A DNA stretch of 64,000 bases from positions 62,001-126,000 of the forward strand of contig DASREL010000110.1 in the NCBI GenBank assembly GCA_035652075.1, given 5' to 3'. Below are positions 1 to 8,306 of this stretch, piece after piece. The stretch is from Gp6-AA45 sp035652075. GTDB taxonomy: Bacteria > Acidobacteriota > Vicinamibacteria > Vicinamibacterales > CAVVIG01. Position numbers and translations under genes: made by a program. Below the pieces are notes generated by a model that saw only the letters and a program-made list of their open reading frames with translations, ran no database searches and was not told where the DNA came from. Position 1 is the first letter of the stretch, and each line of letters starts with the position of its first letter.

Positions 1-435
1 ATCGACGAAGGCCTGCGTGAACTCGTCGAGCGTGCGCACGGTCGCCGTCCGCGGGACGCCCGAGGCCGCCGCAATCCCGGCGAGGTCGCTGCCGGTTGAC
101 GTGGCGGTCGGGAATCCTCCCACCGACAGCAGGCTCTCGTTGTCGAACACGACGTGGACAAGATTGCGCGGCCGATACCGCGCGAGCGTCGTCAAACCGC
201 CCAGGTTCATGAGGACCGAGCCGTCGCCGTCGAACACGATGACGTGCTTGTCTGGCCGCGTGAGCGCGATTCCCAATCCCATAGACGACGCGAGGCCCAT
301 CGCGTGCTGCAGGTAAAAGAAGTTCGGGCGATGACCGATCGACTGCAACTCCGCCGCGACCGCGCCCATGATCGTGACGACGACGCGATCCGCGAGTTGC
401 GGATACACCGCGCGCAGCGCATCCACGCGACGCAT
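1..435 (-). CDS. TPP-binding decarboxylase-like subunit, beta type (3' end outside window)
   Basis: This is the C-terminal TPP-binding half of a two-subunit thiamine-diphosphate enzyme of the sulfopyruvate/phosphonopyruvate decarboxylase type. I translated it from an ATG at 435; the frame stays open to the window edge, so the C-terminus is missing. The TPP/Mg motif is visible: a GDGS segment at about residues 64-67, followed some 25-30 residues later by a VVFDN segment. The partner pyrimidine-binding subunit is encoded just upstream at 464-979, so the pair should form one active site. The true substrate cannot be told from sequence; sulfopyruvate, phosphonopyruvate or another 2-oxo acid are all possible. 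Start choice is moderate because no strong Shine-Dalgarno sequence is seen. Confidence 0.85.
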   Translation of the reverse strand, partial: MRRVDALRAVYPQLADRVVVTIMGAVAAELQSIGHRPNFFYLQHAMGLASSMGLGIALTRPDKHVIVFDGDGSVLMNLGGLTTLARYRPRNLVHVVFDNESLLSVGGFPTATSTGSDLAGIAAASGVPRTATVRTLDEFTQAFVD

Positions 436-463
436 CTGCCTTGTGCCACCTGCCATCTGCCGT
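436..463. repeat. short GGCANNTGGC-type repeat arm
   Basis: The 28-base gap between the two TPP subunit genes carries repeated TGCC(A/G) units spaced about seven to nine bases apart. They are of the same type as the large paired array at 29004-29089. Only one arm is present here and it runs into the start of the downstream gene. Assignment to the same family is inference from the shared unit. Confidence 0.4.
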
Positions 464-979
464 TTACTGCTCCTCCCACATAAGATCGCGACACAAGAGC
501 AACGCGACGGGCTTGTTGCTCGACAACGCCAGCGTCTGCGCTTTTGCGATCCGCGTCGCGACATGAGTGGGGTTGTCGAGAGACGAGAACGGGATCCGCA
601 GCGCGCGCAGGAGGTCCTCGGTGACGCCGCCGCCCTCCGTCTGCCAGGGATCGCGCTCGCCGAACTCGCCACGATAGCTGATCAGCATCAGCAGCGGGAT
701 CCGATAGAGCTGCGCGCACGACACGATCCCGTTGATCGATGCGAGAAAGCCGTGGTTCTGCATCAGCATCGCGGACTTCACGCCCGCGAGATGCGCGCCG
801 GCCGAAATCCCGACGCCCTCTTCTTCTTTCGCGAGTCGCACGAGGACCATCTCGGGATCGTCCTCGGCCATGCGGATCAGGTGCACGAGCCACGTCTCCG
901 GCAACGCAGACATCAAACGGATGCCGTTTGCCTTCAACGCGTCGTAGACGATCTTCGAGTTCGTCGTCGAAACGGGCAC
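464..979 (-). CDS. TPP enzyme, alpha (pyrimidine-binding) subunit, sulfopyruvate decarboxylase-like
   Basis: This 171-residue protein matches the N-terminal PYR domain of TPP-dependent decarboxylases. It has the segment AKEEEGVGISAGAHLAG, which holds the glutamate that normally activates the TPP pyrimidine ring, then QNHGFLASINGI. The length is typical of stand-alone alpha subunits such as ComD. It lies 4 bp behind the esterase gene and 28 bp before the TPP-binding subunit, so all three are probably co-transcribed. Substrate is unknown. A phosphonate role was considered, because a PEP mutase superfamily protein lies at 8307-9122, but that protein lacks the PEP mutase signature. Confidence 0.88.
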   Translation of the reverse strand: MPVSTTNSKIVYDALKANGIRLMSALPETWLVHLIRMAEDDPEMVLVRLAKEEEGVGISAGAHLAGVKSAMLMQNHGFLASINGIVSCAQLYRIPLLMLISYRGEFGERDPWQTEGGGVTEDLLRALRIPFSSLDNPTHVATRIAKAQTLALSSNKPVALLLCRDLMWEEQ

Positions 980-983
980 GATG

Positions 984-1919
984 CTACGGCAGACTCGAAG
1001 TGCTTTTGGACATCGGAATGTTGGCTTTCAGGAACTTCTCGATCTCACCGAATGCACGCTGCCATTCCGACGTGCTGAAGTTGCCGTGACCGCCGCCGGG
1101 GATCGTGACCAGTTGTCCCGCGATCCCGATCTTCTTCATCGCGTCCTGAAGCTTCACCGAATGCTGATACGGCACGAGCGGATCCGCATCGCCGTGGATC
1201 GAGATCGTCGGCGGCATGCCGGCGCGCACGTAGGTCATCGGCGATGCGGCCTTCGCGATCTCCATCCGGTTCGGCTGATTGCCAATCCACTGTGTCGTGT
1301 ACGGCCACGACGTCGGGAACGGTGGTTTGTTCGGACCTTCGAGCATGTCCGGCAGATCGGTGATGCCGAAGAAATCGACGATCGCCGACACCTTCGGCTC
1401 GTCCACGGTGTAGCACTGGCGATCGAACCCGTCGCTCGCCTTCAACATCCCGGTCGTCAGCGCAAGGTGACCGCCGGCGGATGCGCCAGCGACGACGATG
1501 CGCGAGGCATCGAAGTTGTACTGGCGATCCTTCGCGTGCTCGACGACCCACTTGAGCGCGCAGCGGCAGTCTTCGATTGCCGCGGGGGCGAGCGAGACGT
1601 TCGCCAACCGATATTCGACATTCACGACCGAGTAGCCCAGGCCGATGAACGGCAGCGCCGACAACGCGCTGCTTTCTTTGGTGCCGCGCGTCCACCCGCC
1701 GCCGTGAATGAAGATCACGACCGGTGACGGCGTCGGTCCGTTGATTGCGTAGACGTCGAGCTTCTCGTCAACGCCGTTCACCTTCTCGTACGTGACGTTC
1801 GGGATCGTTCGGACCTTCTGCCACAGCGCAACGATGCCTTGCGCGTCCGGCGCCGGCGTCTGCGCAAACGCGGATGTCGAAACGGCGAGTGCGACGGCGA
1901 ACAACAACATGCGTTTCAT
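984..1919 (-). CDS. secreted alpha/beta hydrolase (BD-FAE/carboxylesterase type)
   Basis: This 311-residue protein has a signal peptide ending near Ala-Gln at residues 19-20. Oxyanion-hole motif HGGGW is at about 72-76, the nucleophile elbow GASAGG at 145-150 (Ser147), an acid in HGDADPLVP near 246, and a histidine in GGGHGN near 278. This is the full esterase/lipase catalytic set. It probably hydrolyses ester bonds of carbohydrate or small acyl substrates in the periplasm. The ATG at 1919 is chosen because GAGGAGATC lies just upstream and the signal peptide begins there. A longer in-frame extension to 2108 has no signal-like character. It follows the amidase gene by 13 bp. Confidence 0.9.
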   Translation of the reverse strand: MKRMLLFAVALAVSTSAFAQTPAPDAQGIVALWQKVRTIPNVTYEKVNGVDEKLDVYAINGPTPSPVVIFIHGGGWTRGTKESSALSALPFIGLGYSVVNVEYRLANVSLAPAAIEDCRCALKWVVEHAKDRQYNFDASRIVVAGASAGGHLALTTGMLKASDGFDRQCYTVDEPKVSAIVDFFGITDLPDMLEGPNKPPFPTSWPYTTQWIGNQPNRMEIAKAASPMTYVRAGMPPTISIHGDADPLVPYQHSVKLQDAMKKIGIAGQLVTIPGGGHGNFSTSEWQRAFGEIEKFLKANIPMSKSTSSLP

Positions 1920-1932
1920 GACGATCTCCTCG

Positions 1933-3648
1933 TTACGGGAACTGGGGCGGCGGCACGCGTTTCTTCGTCGCCTGCTCGAACGCGTACGCGAGCTCGATGA
2001 GTCTGGGCTCGCTGCACGCCATGCCGGTGAAGCTGACGCCCATGGGACCCGGTTTCGCATTGAAGCCTGCGGGGAACGGTGGCGTCGGTTCGTTTGGCAC
2101 GAGCGCAAACGGAACGGTCACCGTTGGATATCCAGGCTTCGCCGCGATCGCGGCGCCGCTTGCGCCGGGAAACAGAATTGCGTCAAGGCGCTGCGCCTTC
2201 ATCACCGCGTCGATGCCGTTCGTCGCCGACAGACGGATGTCCTTGGCGCGATCGGCCTCGTATCGCGCCTTGTCTTTGTCGACGTCCATCTCGTCCGAAA
2301 TATCGAGCTGCGACTGACCGTATTTGATCGATCCGGCTTTCTGGTGCGCCTTGTTCCATTCGCGCAGCTCGGTGAGCGACTTCAGCGGCGCCGCCGCGCC
2401 GAGCGTCTTCAACCACGCGTTGAAATCGCGCTTCATCCCGTACTTCAGGACGACCGAGCAATCCTCGTCTTTGCCCTTCGCGTTCGTCGTCCCCGAGCAT
2501 TGATTCCAGCGCGTGAAGTTTTCGTTCGGATCCTTCTCGAGCACGCTCGGAATGTTCGCCGGATCGACGATGACCGCGCCCTCTTTCTTCAGCGCGGCAA
2601 TCGCGTCGTCCATGGCCTTTTTCTGGGCGTCGTTCAGCCCGCCGCGGTTGCGTTCGTCGCCGTTCTCGAGCCGGTCGTACCAGAACGCGCGCGGGATGCC
2701 GATGCGCGCCCCCTTCAAGCCGTCCCGTTTCAGATGCGGCGTGTAATCGCGATTCGGCGGCGGCGTGCAGCGCGATGTCGCGGCATCGTTCGGATCCGGT
2801 GACGCGCCTTCCATCGCACCGAGCATGATCGCCACGTCCGACACGCTCTTCGCCATCGGCCCGGCGGTGTCCTGATCCGCCGTGATCGGGATGACGCCGT
2901 AGCGACTGACGCGACCGACCGTCGGCTTGATGCCGGCGAGCATGTTCTGGTTCGACGGGCTCAGGATCGACCCCGACGTTTCGCTACCGACGTTGCCCGC
3001 CCAGAAGTTCGCGGCCGTGCCGACGCCGCTGCTCGAGCCGCCGGTCTGCAGTGCCGGCCGACCGTCGAACGTCGCCTCGCGCGGATCCTTTCGCGGGTCG
3101 TACGGGTTGTAGCCCTGACCGCCGACGGCGTTGTAGTTGCCCGGCATCGGCGTCGGCGCGCCGGCGACCCAGTTCGCCAGCTCGGTCATGCCGGCCTTGG
3201 CGATGATGATCGCGCCGGCATCCATCAGGTTCTTCGTCAACGTCGCGTCGTACGGCGGGACGAGATTCTCGAACGCCAACGCGCCGCCCGTCGTCCGGAT
3301 GAACGTCGTGTGGACGTTGTCTTTCAGCGCGACCGGGATGCCGTGCAGCGGTCCGCGGACGCGTCCCTGCGCGCGCTCGCGATCGCGTTCGTCAGCGAGC
3401 TCGAGGGCCTTCGGGTTGACGGTAATCGCGGCATGCAGTCGATCTTCGTACATCGCGATCCGTTGCAAGTACTGCTCGACGATCTGGCGCGACGTGACGC
3501 GCTTCTGCTCCATCGCGGTGCGCATCTCGGGGATCGTGGCTTCGACGACAGAAAATGGTTTGGGCCGAGTGGTCTGCGCACCGATGGTCAGGGTTGCAGC
3601 GGTGACGGCACAGAACAGGGCAATCGCTACGCGTGTCATGGCGGTCAT
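1933..3648 (-). CDS. secreted amidase, amidase signature family
   Basis: This 571-residue protein has an N-terminal signal peptide and the amidase signature fold. The Ser-cisSer-Lys triad is recognisable: ALKDNV places the lysine near 109, GGSSSGV near 203-209 holds the cis-serine, and GSETSGSI near 221-228 holds the catalytic serine. Members hydrolyse amides in the manner of GatA, but the signal peptide argues against a tRNA role and suggests extracytoplasmic amide or peptide-amide breakdown. The start at 3648 forms an ATGA overlap with the stop of the upstream M28-like gene, which suggests translational coupling. A second ATG at 3639 is possible. The extra sequence up to 4275 in this frame is a shadow of the upstream gene. 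Confidence 0.9.
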   Translation of the reverse strand: MTAMTRVAIALFCAVTAATLTIGAQTTRPKPFSVVEATIPEMRTAMEQKRVTSRQIVEQYLQRIAMYEDRLHAAITVNPKALELADERDRERAQGRVRGPLHGIPVALKDNVHTTFIRTTGGALAFENLVPPYDATLTKNLMDAGAIIIAKAGMTELANWVAGAPTPMPGNYNAVGGQGYNPYDPRKDPREATFDGRPALQTGGSSSGVGTAANFWAGNVGSETSGSILSPSNQNMLAGIKPTVGRVSRYGVIPITADQDTAGPMAKSVSDVAIMLGAMEGASPDPNDAATSRCTPPPNRDYTPHLKRDGLKGARIGIPRAFWYDRLENGDERNRGGLNDAQKKAMDDAIAALKKEGAVIVDPANIPSVLEKDPNENFTRWNQCSGTTNAKGKDEDCSVVLKYGMKRDFNAWLKTLGAAAPLKSLTELREWNKAHQKAGSIKYGQSQLDISDEMDVDKDKARYEADRAKDIRLSATNGIDAVMKAQRLDAILFPGASGAAIAAKPGYPTVTVPFALVPNEPTPPFPAGFNAKPGPMGVSFTGMACSEPRLIELAYAFEQATKKRVPPPQFP

Positions 3649-4853
3649 GATAGTCGGTTCGCGAGCGTCATCGCGAGCGCGACTGACGCCCGCGCGAAAC
3701 GGGACAGGTCGGCGACGTCGACCGCATCGGGCCATCGGTCGAGCGGGTTGTGAAACCACTCGTTCGTCCCGATGAACGAGATAAAACGGCCGCCCTGCTC
3801 GCGGATCGTCGCCGCCTCGCCGGCGACCCGATCGGGCTCCGCCGTGTTGATCCGCGGCGCGCTGCCCTCGGCGAACGATCGGGCGACCAGCTCTTCGAAC
3901 ATGGTGTCCGAACACGTGGCCGTCACAGTTCCGCGTGTGGCGCCGATGTTCGCACCAAAATGCAGCCACACGTACGAATCGCGCGCCAGCGAGGGACGCC
4001 GCGCCAGGTAGTCGTGCAGGCCGAGGTGCCCGAGCTCGTGGCCGCTCGACGCGACCAGCCGGATCGTTCGCCGTGGGCGCGGTCGTGCCGCTGCCGCCGC
4101 GCCAAGCACCTCGAGCCAGCACGCGAGCCCGCCGCCGCGCTCCGCCGCGTTCGAATGCCAGCCACTCCGCGGTGTCATCACGCATAGCGGCGGCAAGTCG
4201 GGGCGCGTCCCTTCGATGTCGACGACAACGTTCTGCGCCGACATCCGGCGACGCTGAGCTGGCGCAACGACCCACACGTCAGCGGCGCGCCGTGCGGCGT
4301 CAGCCACCGTGTCGACATGCTCGGAACTCAGTTGCAATACTGGCGGACCGAACGGCTCGTTGAAGTACTGCGCGTTGACAGGACACAGACCCGGACGACC
4401 GCCGGCGGTGACCGCCACGATCGCGCGATGCGGTGATGCCTGCCGCATGCGCCGGAGCTGCGCTTCGCCGTTCGGTGCGATCCGCGTCCAGCCGATCGGA
4501 TCGGCGCCGTCGACACCACCGATGACGCCACGAATGCCGTCTCCGTCGGTGAACGGCGCGTCGAACATCGGCAAGCCGGTCAGGCGCCGATCGCCAATCT
4601 GAAGAAACGCTGTGCCGGGATCCACGCGCGACAGCTGAAACGGTTCGAGCCGGCCATGTGCGCCGGCGTCGCGGACGAACTGCAGCAACCGCGTCGCAGA
4701 GGCGCGGTCGACATCCGTCGCGGTCCGGTGGAAGCCTTCCGCCGAGTACCCGCGGATGAACGCGCTCGCCCGTTGTGACACCGGATCGATGGTGCGATCG
4801 GCGATGGCGGCTACGCCGGCGACCTGCAGGAACCCGCGTCGCGTCATGTGCAC
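3645..4853 (-). CDS. M28-like secreted peptidase, probably with degenerate metal site
   Basis: This 402-residue protein begins with a twin-arginine type leader (MTRRGFLQVAGVA from the ATG at 4847; a GTG at 4853 adds two residues). The C-terminal half follows the M28 aminopeptidase plan. A segment where M28 proteins carry H-x-D and DN-x-SG ligands reads SGWHSNAAERGGG here, and a segment SSGHELGHLGL stands where D-x-E-E-x-G-L-x-G is usual. Several canonical zinc ligands therefore look replaced, so activity is doubtful. The HELGH string resembles a zincin motif, but its alignment with the M28 ligand strand makes that a coincidence in my view. Located between a methyltransferase gene and the amidase. 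Confidence 0.7.
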   Translation of the reverse strand: MHMTRRGFLQVAGVAAIADRTIDPVSQRASAFIRGYSAEGFHRTATDVDRASATRLLQFVRDAGAHGRLEPFQLSRVDPGTAFLQIGDRRLTGLPMFDAPFTDGDGIRGVIGGVDGADPIGWTRIAPNGEAQLRRMRQASPHRAIVAVTAGGRPGLCPVNAQYFNEPFGPPVLQLSSEHVDTVADAARRAADVWVVAPAQRRRMSAQNVVVDIEGTRPDLPPLCVMTPRSGWHSNAAERGGGLACWLEVLGAAAAARPRPRRTIRLVASSGHELGHLGLHDYLARRPSLARDSYVWLHFGANIGATRGTVTATCSDTMFEELVARSFAEGSAPRINTAEPDRVAGEAATIREQGGRFISFIGTNEWFHNPLDRWPDAVDVADLSRFARASVALAMTLANRLS

Positions 4854-4862
4854 GCGCAGAGG

Positions 4863-5555
4863 CTAACGCTTGCGCGCGACGACAGCAACGTCGCCCGGCA
4901 TCAGTCGATACCCGCCAAACGAGCGGCCCATCGTGACCGCGAAACCTGTCGCCCGCAACGCCCCGGCCACCATGTCGCGCGATCGCACGTACACGCGGTG
5001 CGTCGCGCGCGATTCCCGATAGGTACGACCGACCTTGCGGAACAGGGTCATGCGGCGTGTCAGGACGCGATTCCGATCGCTCAGATCGGCCCGCACGACG
5101 ATCGACCAATCGTCGCCCGCGATGCGCTTCGGCGGATAGGTCCGCCGATCGCCCGACTCGATGAAGTCGAAGAGAAATACTCCACCGATGGGTAGCGCGT
5201 CGTGCACGCGGCGAAAGAAGCGCGTGACCGTGCGCCACGCGCTGACGTAAGTGATCACTTCGCCGATCGCGATCGCTGCGTCACAGCGTGGAATCGGCGC
5301 CGACGCGAGGGTCGCGACGCGGAAGGAGGCCCGCGGCGCGCGCGTGCGAGCGAGCGCAATCATCGACGGAGACGCATCGAATCCGCGTACACGAAATCCG
5401 GCGTCCGTGAGCGCACGCGCCAGTACGCCGCTGCCGCATCCGGCTTCGACGATCAGGCCGCGCGGGGGGAGGTGCGCAACGAGATGGGGAGCGACGTCGC
5501 GCGAGAAGTCGCTGAAACCGGCGTCGTGGATGTGCGCGAGATCGGCCGAGTACAT
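4863..5555 (-). CDS. class I SAM-dependent methyltransferase
   Basis: About 230 residues with the glycine-rich SAM motif I VEAGCGSGVLA at roughly 35-45, an acidic residue ending the second strand (GFDAS), and motif IV-like CDAAIAIGEV. This is the common Methyltransf_25-like Rossmann domain; the substrate cannot be told. The ATG at 5555 is preferred over the GTG one codon upstream. A GATAAT hexamer ends 7 bases before this ATG, so the transcript is probably leaderless. The gene is divergent from the small membrane protein at 5576. Confidence 0.85.
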   Translation of the reverse strand: MYSADLAHIHDAGFSDFSRDVAPHLVAHLPPRGLIVEAGCGSGVLARALTDAGFRVRGFDASPSMIALARTRAPRASFRVATLASAPIPRCDAAIAIGEVITYVSAWRTVTRFFRRVHDALPIGGVFLFDFIESGDRRTYPPKRIAGDDWSIVVRADLSDRNRVLTRRMTLFRKVGRTYRESRATHRVYVRSRDMVAGALRATGFAVTMGRSFGGYRLMPGDVAVVARKR

Positions 5556-5561
5556 CACGCG

Positions 5562-5568
5562 TATTATC
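5562..5568. promoter_or_regulatory. shared -10 region of a divergent, apparently leaderless gene pair
   Basis: The seven bases TATTATC hold a plus-strand TATTAT (5562-5567) and a minus-strand GATAAT (5568 to 5563). They lie 8 bases before the plus start at 5576 and 7 bases before the minus start at 5555. One AT-rich step in otherwise GC-rich DNA thus serves both directions. Neither start has a Shine-Dalgarno sequence. Confidence 0.55.
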
Positions 5569-5575
5569 AGAGCTG

Positions 5576-5794
5576 ATGTCGCTCGATCCGACGGTGTTGT
5601 TCCTGTCGCTGATTCCCGGCGGTATCGGCTTCGTGCTGTTCGTCTACGGGAAGAAACAAGGCCGTTGGCCGCAACTCGTCGGCGGCCTCGCGCTGATGGC
5701 CTACCCGTATTTCACACCCACGGCGGTGTCGCTCGTCGGCGTCGGGACGGCGATTTGCGTCGCTGTGTGGCTGCTCGTGCGCGGCGGCTGGTGA
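5576..5794 (+). CDS. small membrane protein, two to three helices
   Basis: This 72-residue protein is nearly all hydrophobic: one segment at about 6-24, a charged turn GKKQGRW, then helices at about 32-47 and 49-68. I do not recognise a characterised family, though the composition and codon use look real, and a promoter-like TATTAT sits 8 bases upstream of the ATG. It stands alone on the plus strand, divergent from a methyltransferase and converging on the ADOP permease stop 6 bp downstream. Function unknown. Confidence 0.75.
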   Translation: MSLDPTVLFLSLIPGGIGFVLFVYGKKQGRWPQLVGGLALMAYPYFTPTAVSLVGVGTAICVAVWLLVRGGW

Positions 5795-5800
5795 TCGCCG

Positions 5801-8290
5801 CTACTCGCTGCGGAGCGCAAGCGACGGACTGATCCGCGACGCACGCAACGCGGGGACGATGTTCGCCAGCAGCGCCACCGTCACGAGCGCGACGATCGCC
5901 GCGCCCCACGCGAGCGGATCCGCAAAGCTGACGCCGTACAGGGCGCCGGCGACCGCCTTCGCCGCGCCCGCCGCGAGGATCGCGCCGACGCCGGCACCGA
6001 TCGCCGTCAGACGCATACCGTCGCCCAGAATCATCCCAATTACGTCAGCGCGACGCGACCCGAGCGCCATGCGAATGCCGATCTCTCGAGTGCGGCGTGA
6101 CACCGCGTACGCGATCACGCCATAGAGGCCGATCGCGGCGAGCACCATCGCGACGACGCCGACGCTGCCCACGGCGATCGCGCCAGCCCGCGCCGGCAAT
6201 AACGTCGCGGCGACCTGCGCGTCCATCGTTTGCTGATCGAGAAACAAGACGTTGGGATCGATGGCGAGTAATTCGCGGCGCATCGCTGTGACGACAGCCG
6301 ACGCGTCGCCGCGCGTGCGCGCCATGATCGCTTCGCCGAGATCGGGCTGCTGCGACAGCGCGTAGTGGATGTACGGCGTTGCGCCTTCACCGACGGTGCT
6401 GATCTTGTAGTCCGCGGACACGCCCACGACTTCGTACTGCGGACCATCGATCGCGCGCTGCCGGATCCGTTTGCCGATTGGATTCTGGTTCGGCCAGTAC
6501 TTGCGCGCGAACGCCTCGTTGACGATCGCGACCTTCGGCGACGTCGGCGTGTCGCTCGACGCGAGATTGCGTCCCTGGACGATCGGCACGCCGAGCGTGT
6601 CGAAGTACTCCGGCGACACGCGGGTGACGTCGACGACGAGTCCCTTGTCGTTCGCGGTGTGCGTGTCGGGCAGGAAGATGCTGTTGCGGTTGTAGTTGAT
6701 CGAAAACGGCAGCCGCTCGGCGAGCGCCACCGATTCGACGCCAGGAATCGCGCGCACGCGATCGATCGCGCGGTCGTAGAACGCCTTCGCCTTCGGCGCG
6801 TCGTACCCGATCATGTTCAGCTCGGTCGAGACGATCGCCAGCCCGGCGCTCTGGAACCCGATCTTGACGCGCTGGGCGGCGTAGAGACTTCGCGTCAACA
6901 GTCCGGCGGTCACGAGCAGCACGAGCGTGACGGCAATCTGCGCTGCGACGAGGCCGTCCCGGAGCGCCCATCGCCGGCCGCCACTCTGCGCCAGTGCAGC
7001 CTCGCCCTTCAGTTCGCTGACGAGGTTTGGCCGCGTCGCCTTGACCGCCGGCGCGACTCCCGCCGTGAGTGCGGCGAGAAACGTGACGCCGGTCGCGAAA
7101 AGCAGCACACGCGAATCGATCGCGACCGCGAACGACAACGGGATGGGAATCGGCAGTGCTAACGCGCCCATCGCTCGCGTCATCAGCCACGCGAGGCCAA
7201 GGCCGCCGGCTGCGCCGAGCGCCGCCATGACGAAGCTCTCGCAGACCAGTTGCTGAATGAGCCGCGCGCGACTCGCGCCAACGGCGAGGCGGATGCCGAT
7301 CTCGCGCTGCCGGCCGGACGCGCGCGCGAGCAGCATGCTCGCGACGTTCGCGCACGCGATGAGCAGCACGAGCCCGACGACGACCATCAATCCCATCGCG
7401 ATCGGCAACAACGCACGATCCGCCATCGGATGAATGTGCACGTCTTTCGTCGCGATCGACAGCAGATCGCGATCCTTGTTCGTCTGGATGTACTGGGTCT
7501 GCAGGCGTGCGCCGATGAGCCGCATGTTCGCAGCCGCCTGATCGACCGTGACGCCTGGCCTCATGCGCCCCTTGACGAACATCCAGCGCGTGCCGCGCCG
7601 TTCGAGCCGCGTGTCGCCCGTTGGCGACGGAACGGTGCTGATCATGCCGCCCGGTTCGACCTCGTCGACGTAGGCCACGGGCGTCCACAGTTCCGGCGCG
7701 AGCAGCGGCACCATTCCGGTAAACTCGCGCGGCGCGACGCCGACCACCGTATACAGCTGACCGTGCACGCGAATCGATTGCCCGACGACCGCGTTGCTGG
7801 CGCCGAACTCACGCGTCCACAGCCGATACGAGATCATCGCCACGCGCGGCGCGCCGGCACGGTCGTCCTCGGGCATGAGCGTCCGGCCGATGTGCGCGCG
7901 CACGCCCAGCACCTCGAAGTAGTTGCCGGTGACCGCCTCGCCCATTGCCACTCGCGACCGATCGCCGACCTTCAGCGCATCGATCGACGGGCTGTACGCC
8001 ATCGTGTCGGTGAACACGTCGTTGGAGTTCTTGATGTCGAGAAAATCCGGGTACGAACTGGTCGTATAGGGATCGGTGTCGGTGCCGCGCGTGTACACGT
8101 CGACGAGCCGCTCGGGATGCTCGACGGGCAGCGGGCGGAACAACAACGCGTCGACGAGCGTGAAGAGCGCGGTGTTGAAACCGATGCCGATCGAGAACGA
8201 CGCGACGGCGACGAACGTGAACATCGGACTGCGCCGCAGCCACCGCAGCGCATAGCGGAAATCAGCGAAAACGTTCTGGAGCACCGGCAT
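5801..8290 (-). CDS. ADOP-type ABC permease (MacB/FtsX-like duplicated permease)
   Basis: This 829-residue protein has the duplicated layout of acidobacterial orphan permeases: TM helix near 25-45, a MacB-like periplasmic domain, an FtsX-type three-helix permease unit at about 280-400 (LLIACANVASMLLARASGR), a second periplasmic domain, and a second FtsX unit at about 690-815 ending in VPALRASRISPSLALRSE. No ATPase gene is adjacent, as is usual for this family. Transported molecule unknown; MacB relatives move lipoproteins, peptides or drugs. It lies 16 bp after the ICL/PEPM-family gene in a minus-strand run headed by PadR. Confidence 0.92.
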   Translation of the reverse strand: MPVLQNVFADFRYALRWLRRSPMFTFVAVASFSIGIGFNTALFTLVDALLFRPLPVEHPERLVDVYTRGTDTDPYTTSSYPDFLDIKNSNDVFTDTMAYSPSIDALKVGDRSRVAMGEAVTGNYFEVLGVRAHIGRTLMPEDDRAGAPRVAMISYRLWTREFGASNAVVGQSIRVHGQLYTVVGVAPREFTGMVPLLAPELWTPVAYVDEVEPGGMISTVPSPTGDTRLERRGTRWMFVKGRMRPGVTVDQAAANMRLIGARLQTQYIQTNKDRDLLSIATKDVHIHPMADRALLPIAMGLMVVVGLVLLIACANVASMLLARASGRQREIGIRLAVGASRARLIQQLVCESFVMAALGAAGGLGLAWLMTRAMGALALPIPIPLSFAVAIDSRVLLFATGVTFLAALTAGVAPAVKATRPNLVSELKGEAALAQSGGRRWALRDGLVAAQIAVTLVLLVTAGLLTRSLYAAQRVKIGFQSAGLAIVSTELNMIGYDAPKAKAFYDRAIDRVRAIPGVESVALAERLPFSINYNRNSIFLPDTHTANDKGLVVDVTRVSPEYFDTLGVPIVQGRNLASSDTPTSPKVAIVNEAFARKYWPNQNPIGKRIRQRAIDGPQYEVVGVSADYKISTVGEGATPYIHYALSQQPDLGEAIMARTRGDASAVVTAMRRELLAIDPNVLFLDQQTMDAQVAATLLPARAGAIAVGSVGVVAMVLAAIGLYGVIAYAVSRRTREIGIRMALGSRRADVIGMILGDGMRLTAIGAGVGAILAAGAAKAVAGALYGVSFADPLAWGAAIVALVTVALLANIVPALRASRISPSLALRSE

Positions 8291-8306
8291 ACCAGAACAG
8301 GACGTA

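Noticed and set aside
3645..4853. HELGH as a classical zincin HExxH motif
   Set aside because: It aligns with the M28 D-x-E-E strand, and no downstream zincin third ligand is seen.
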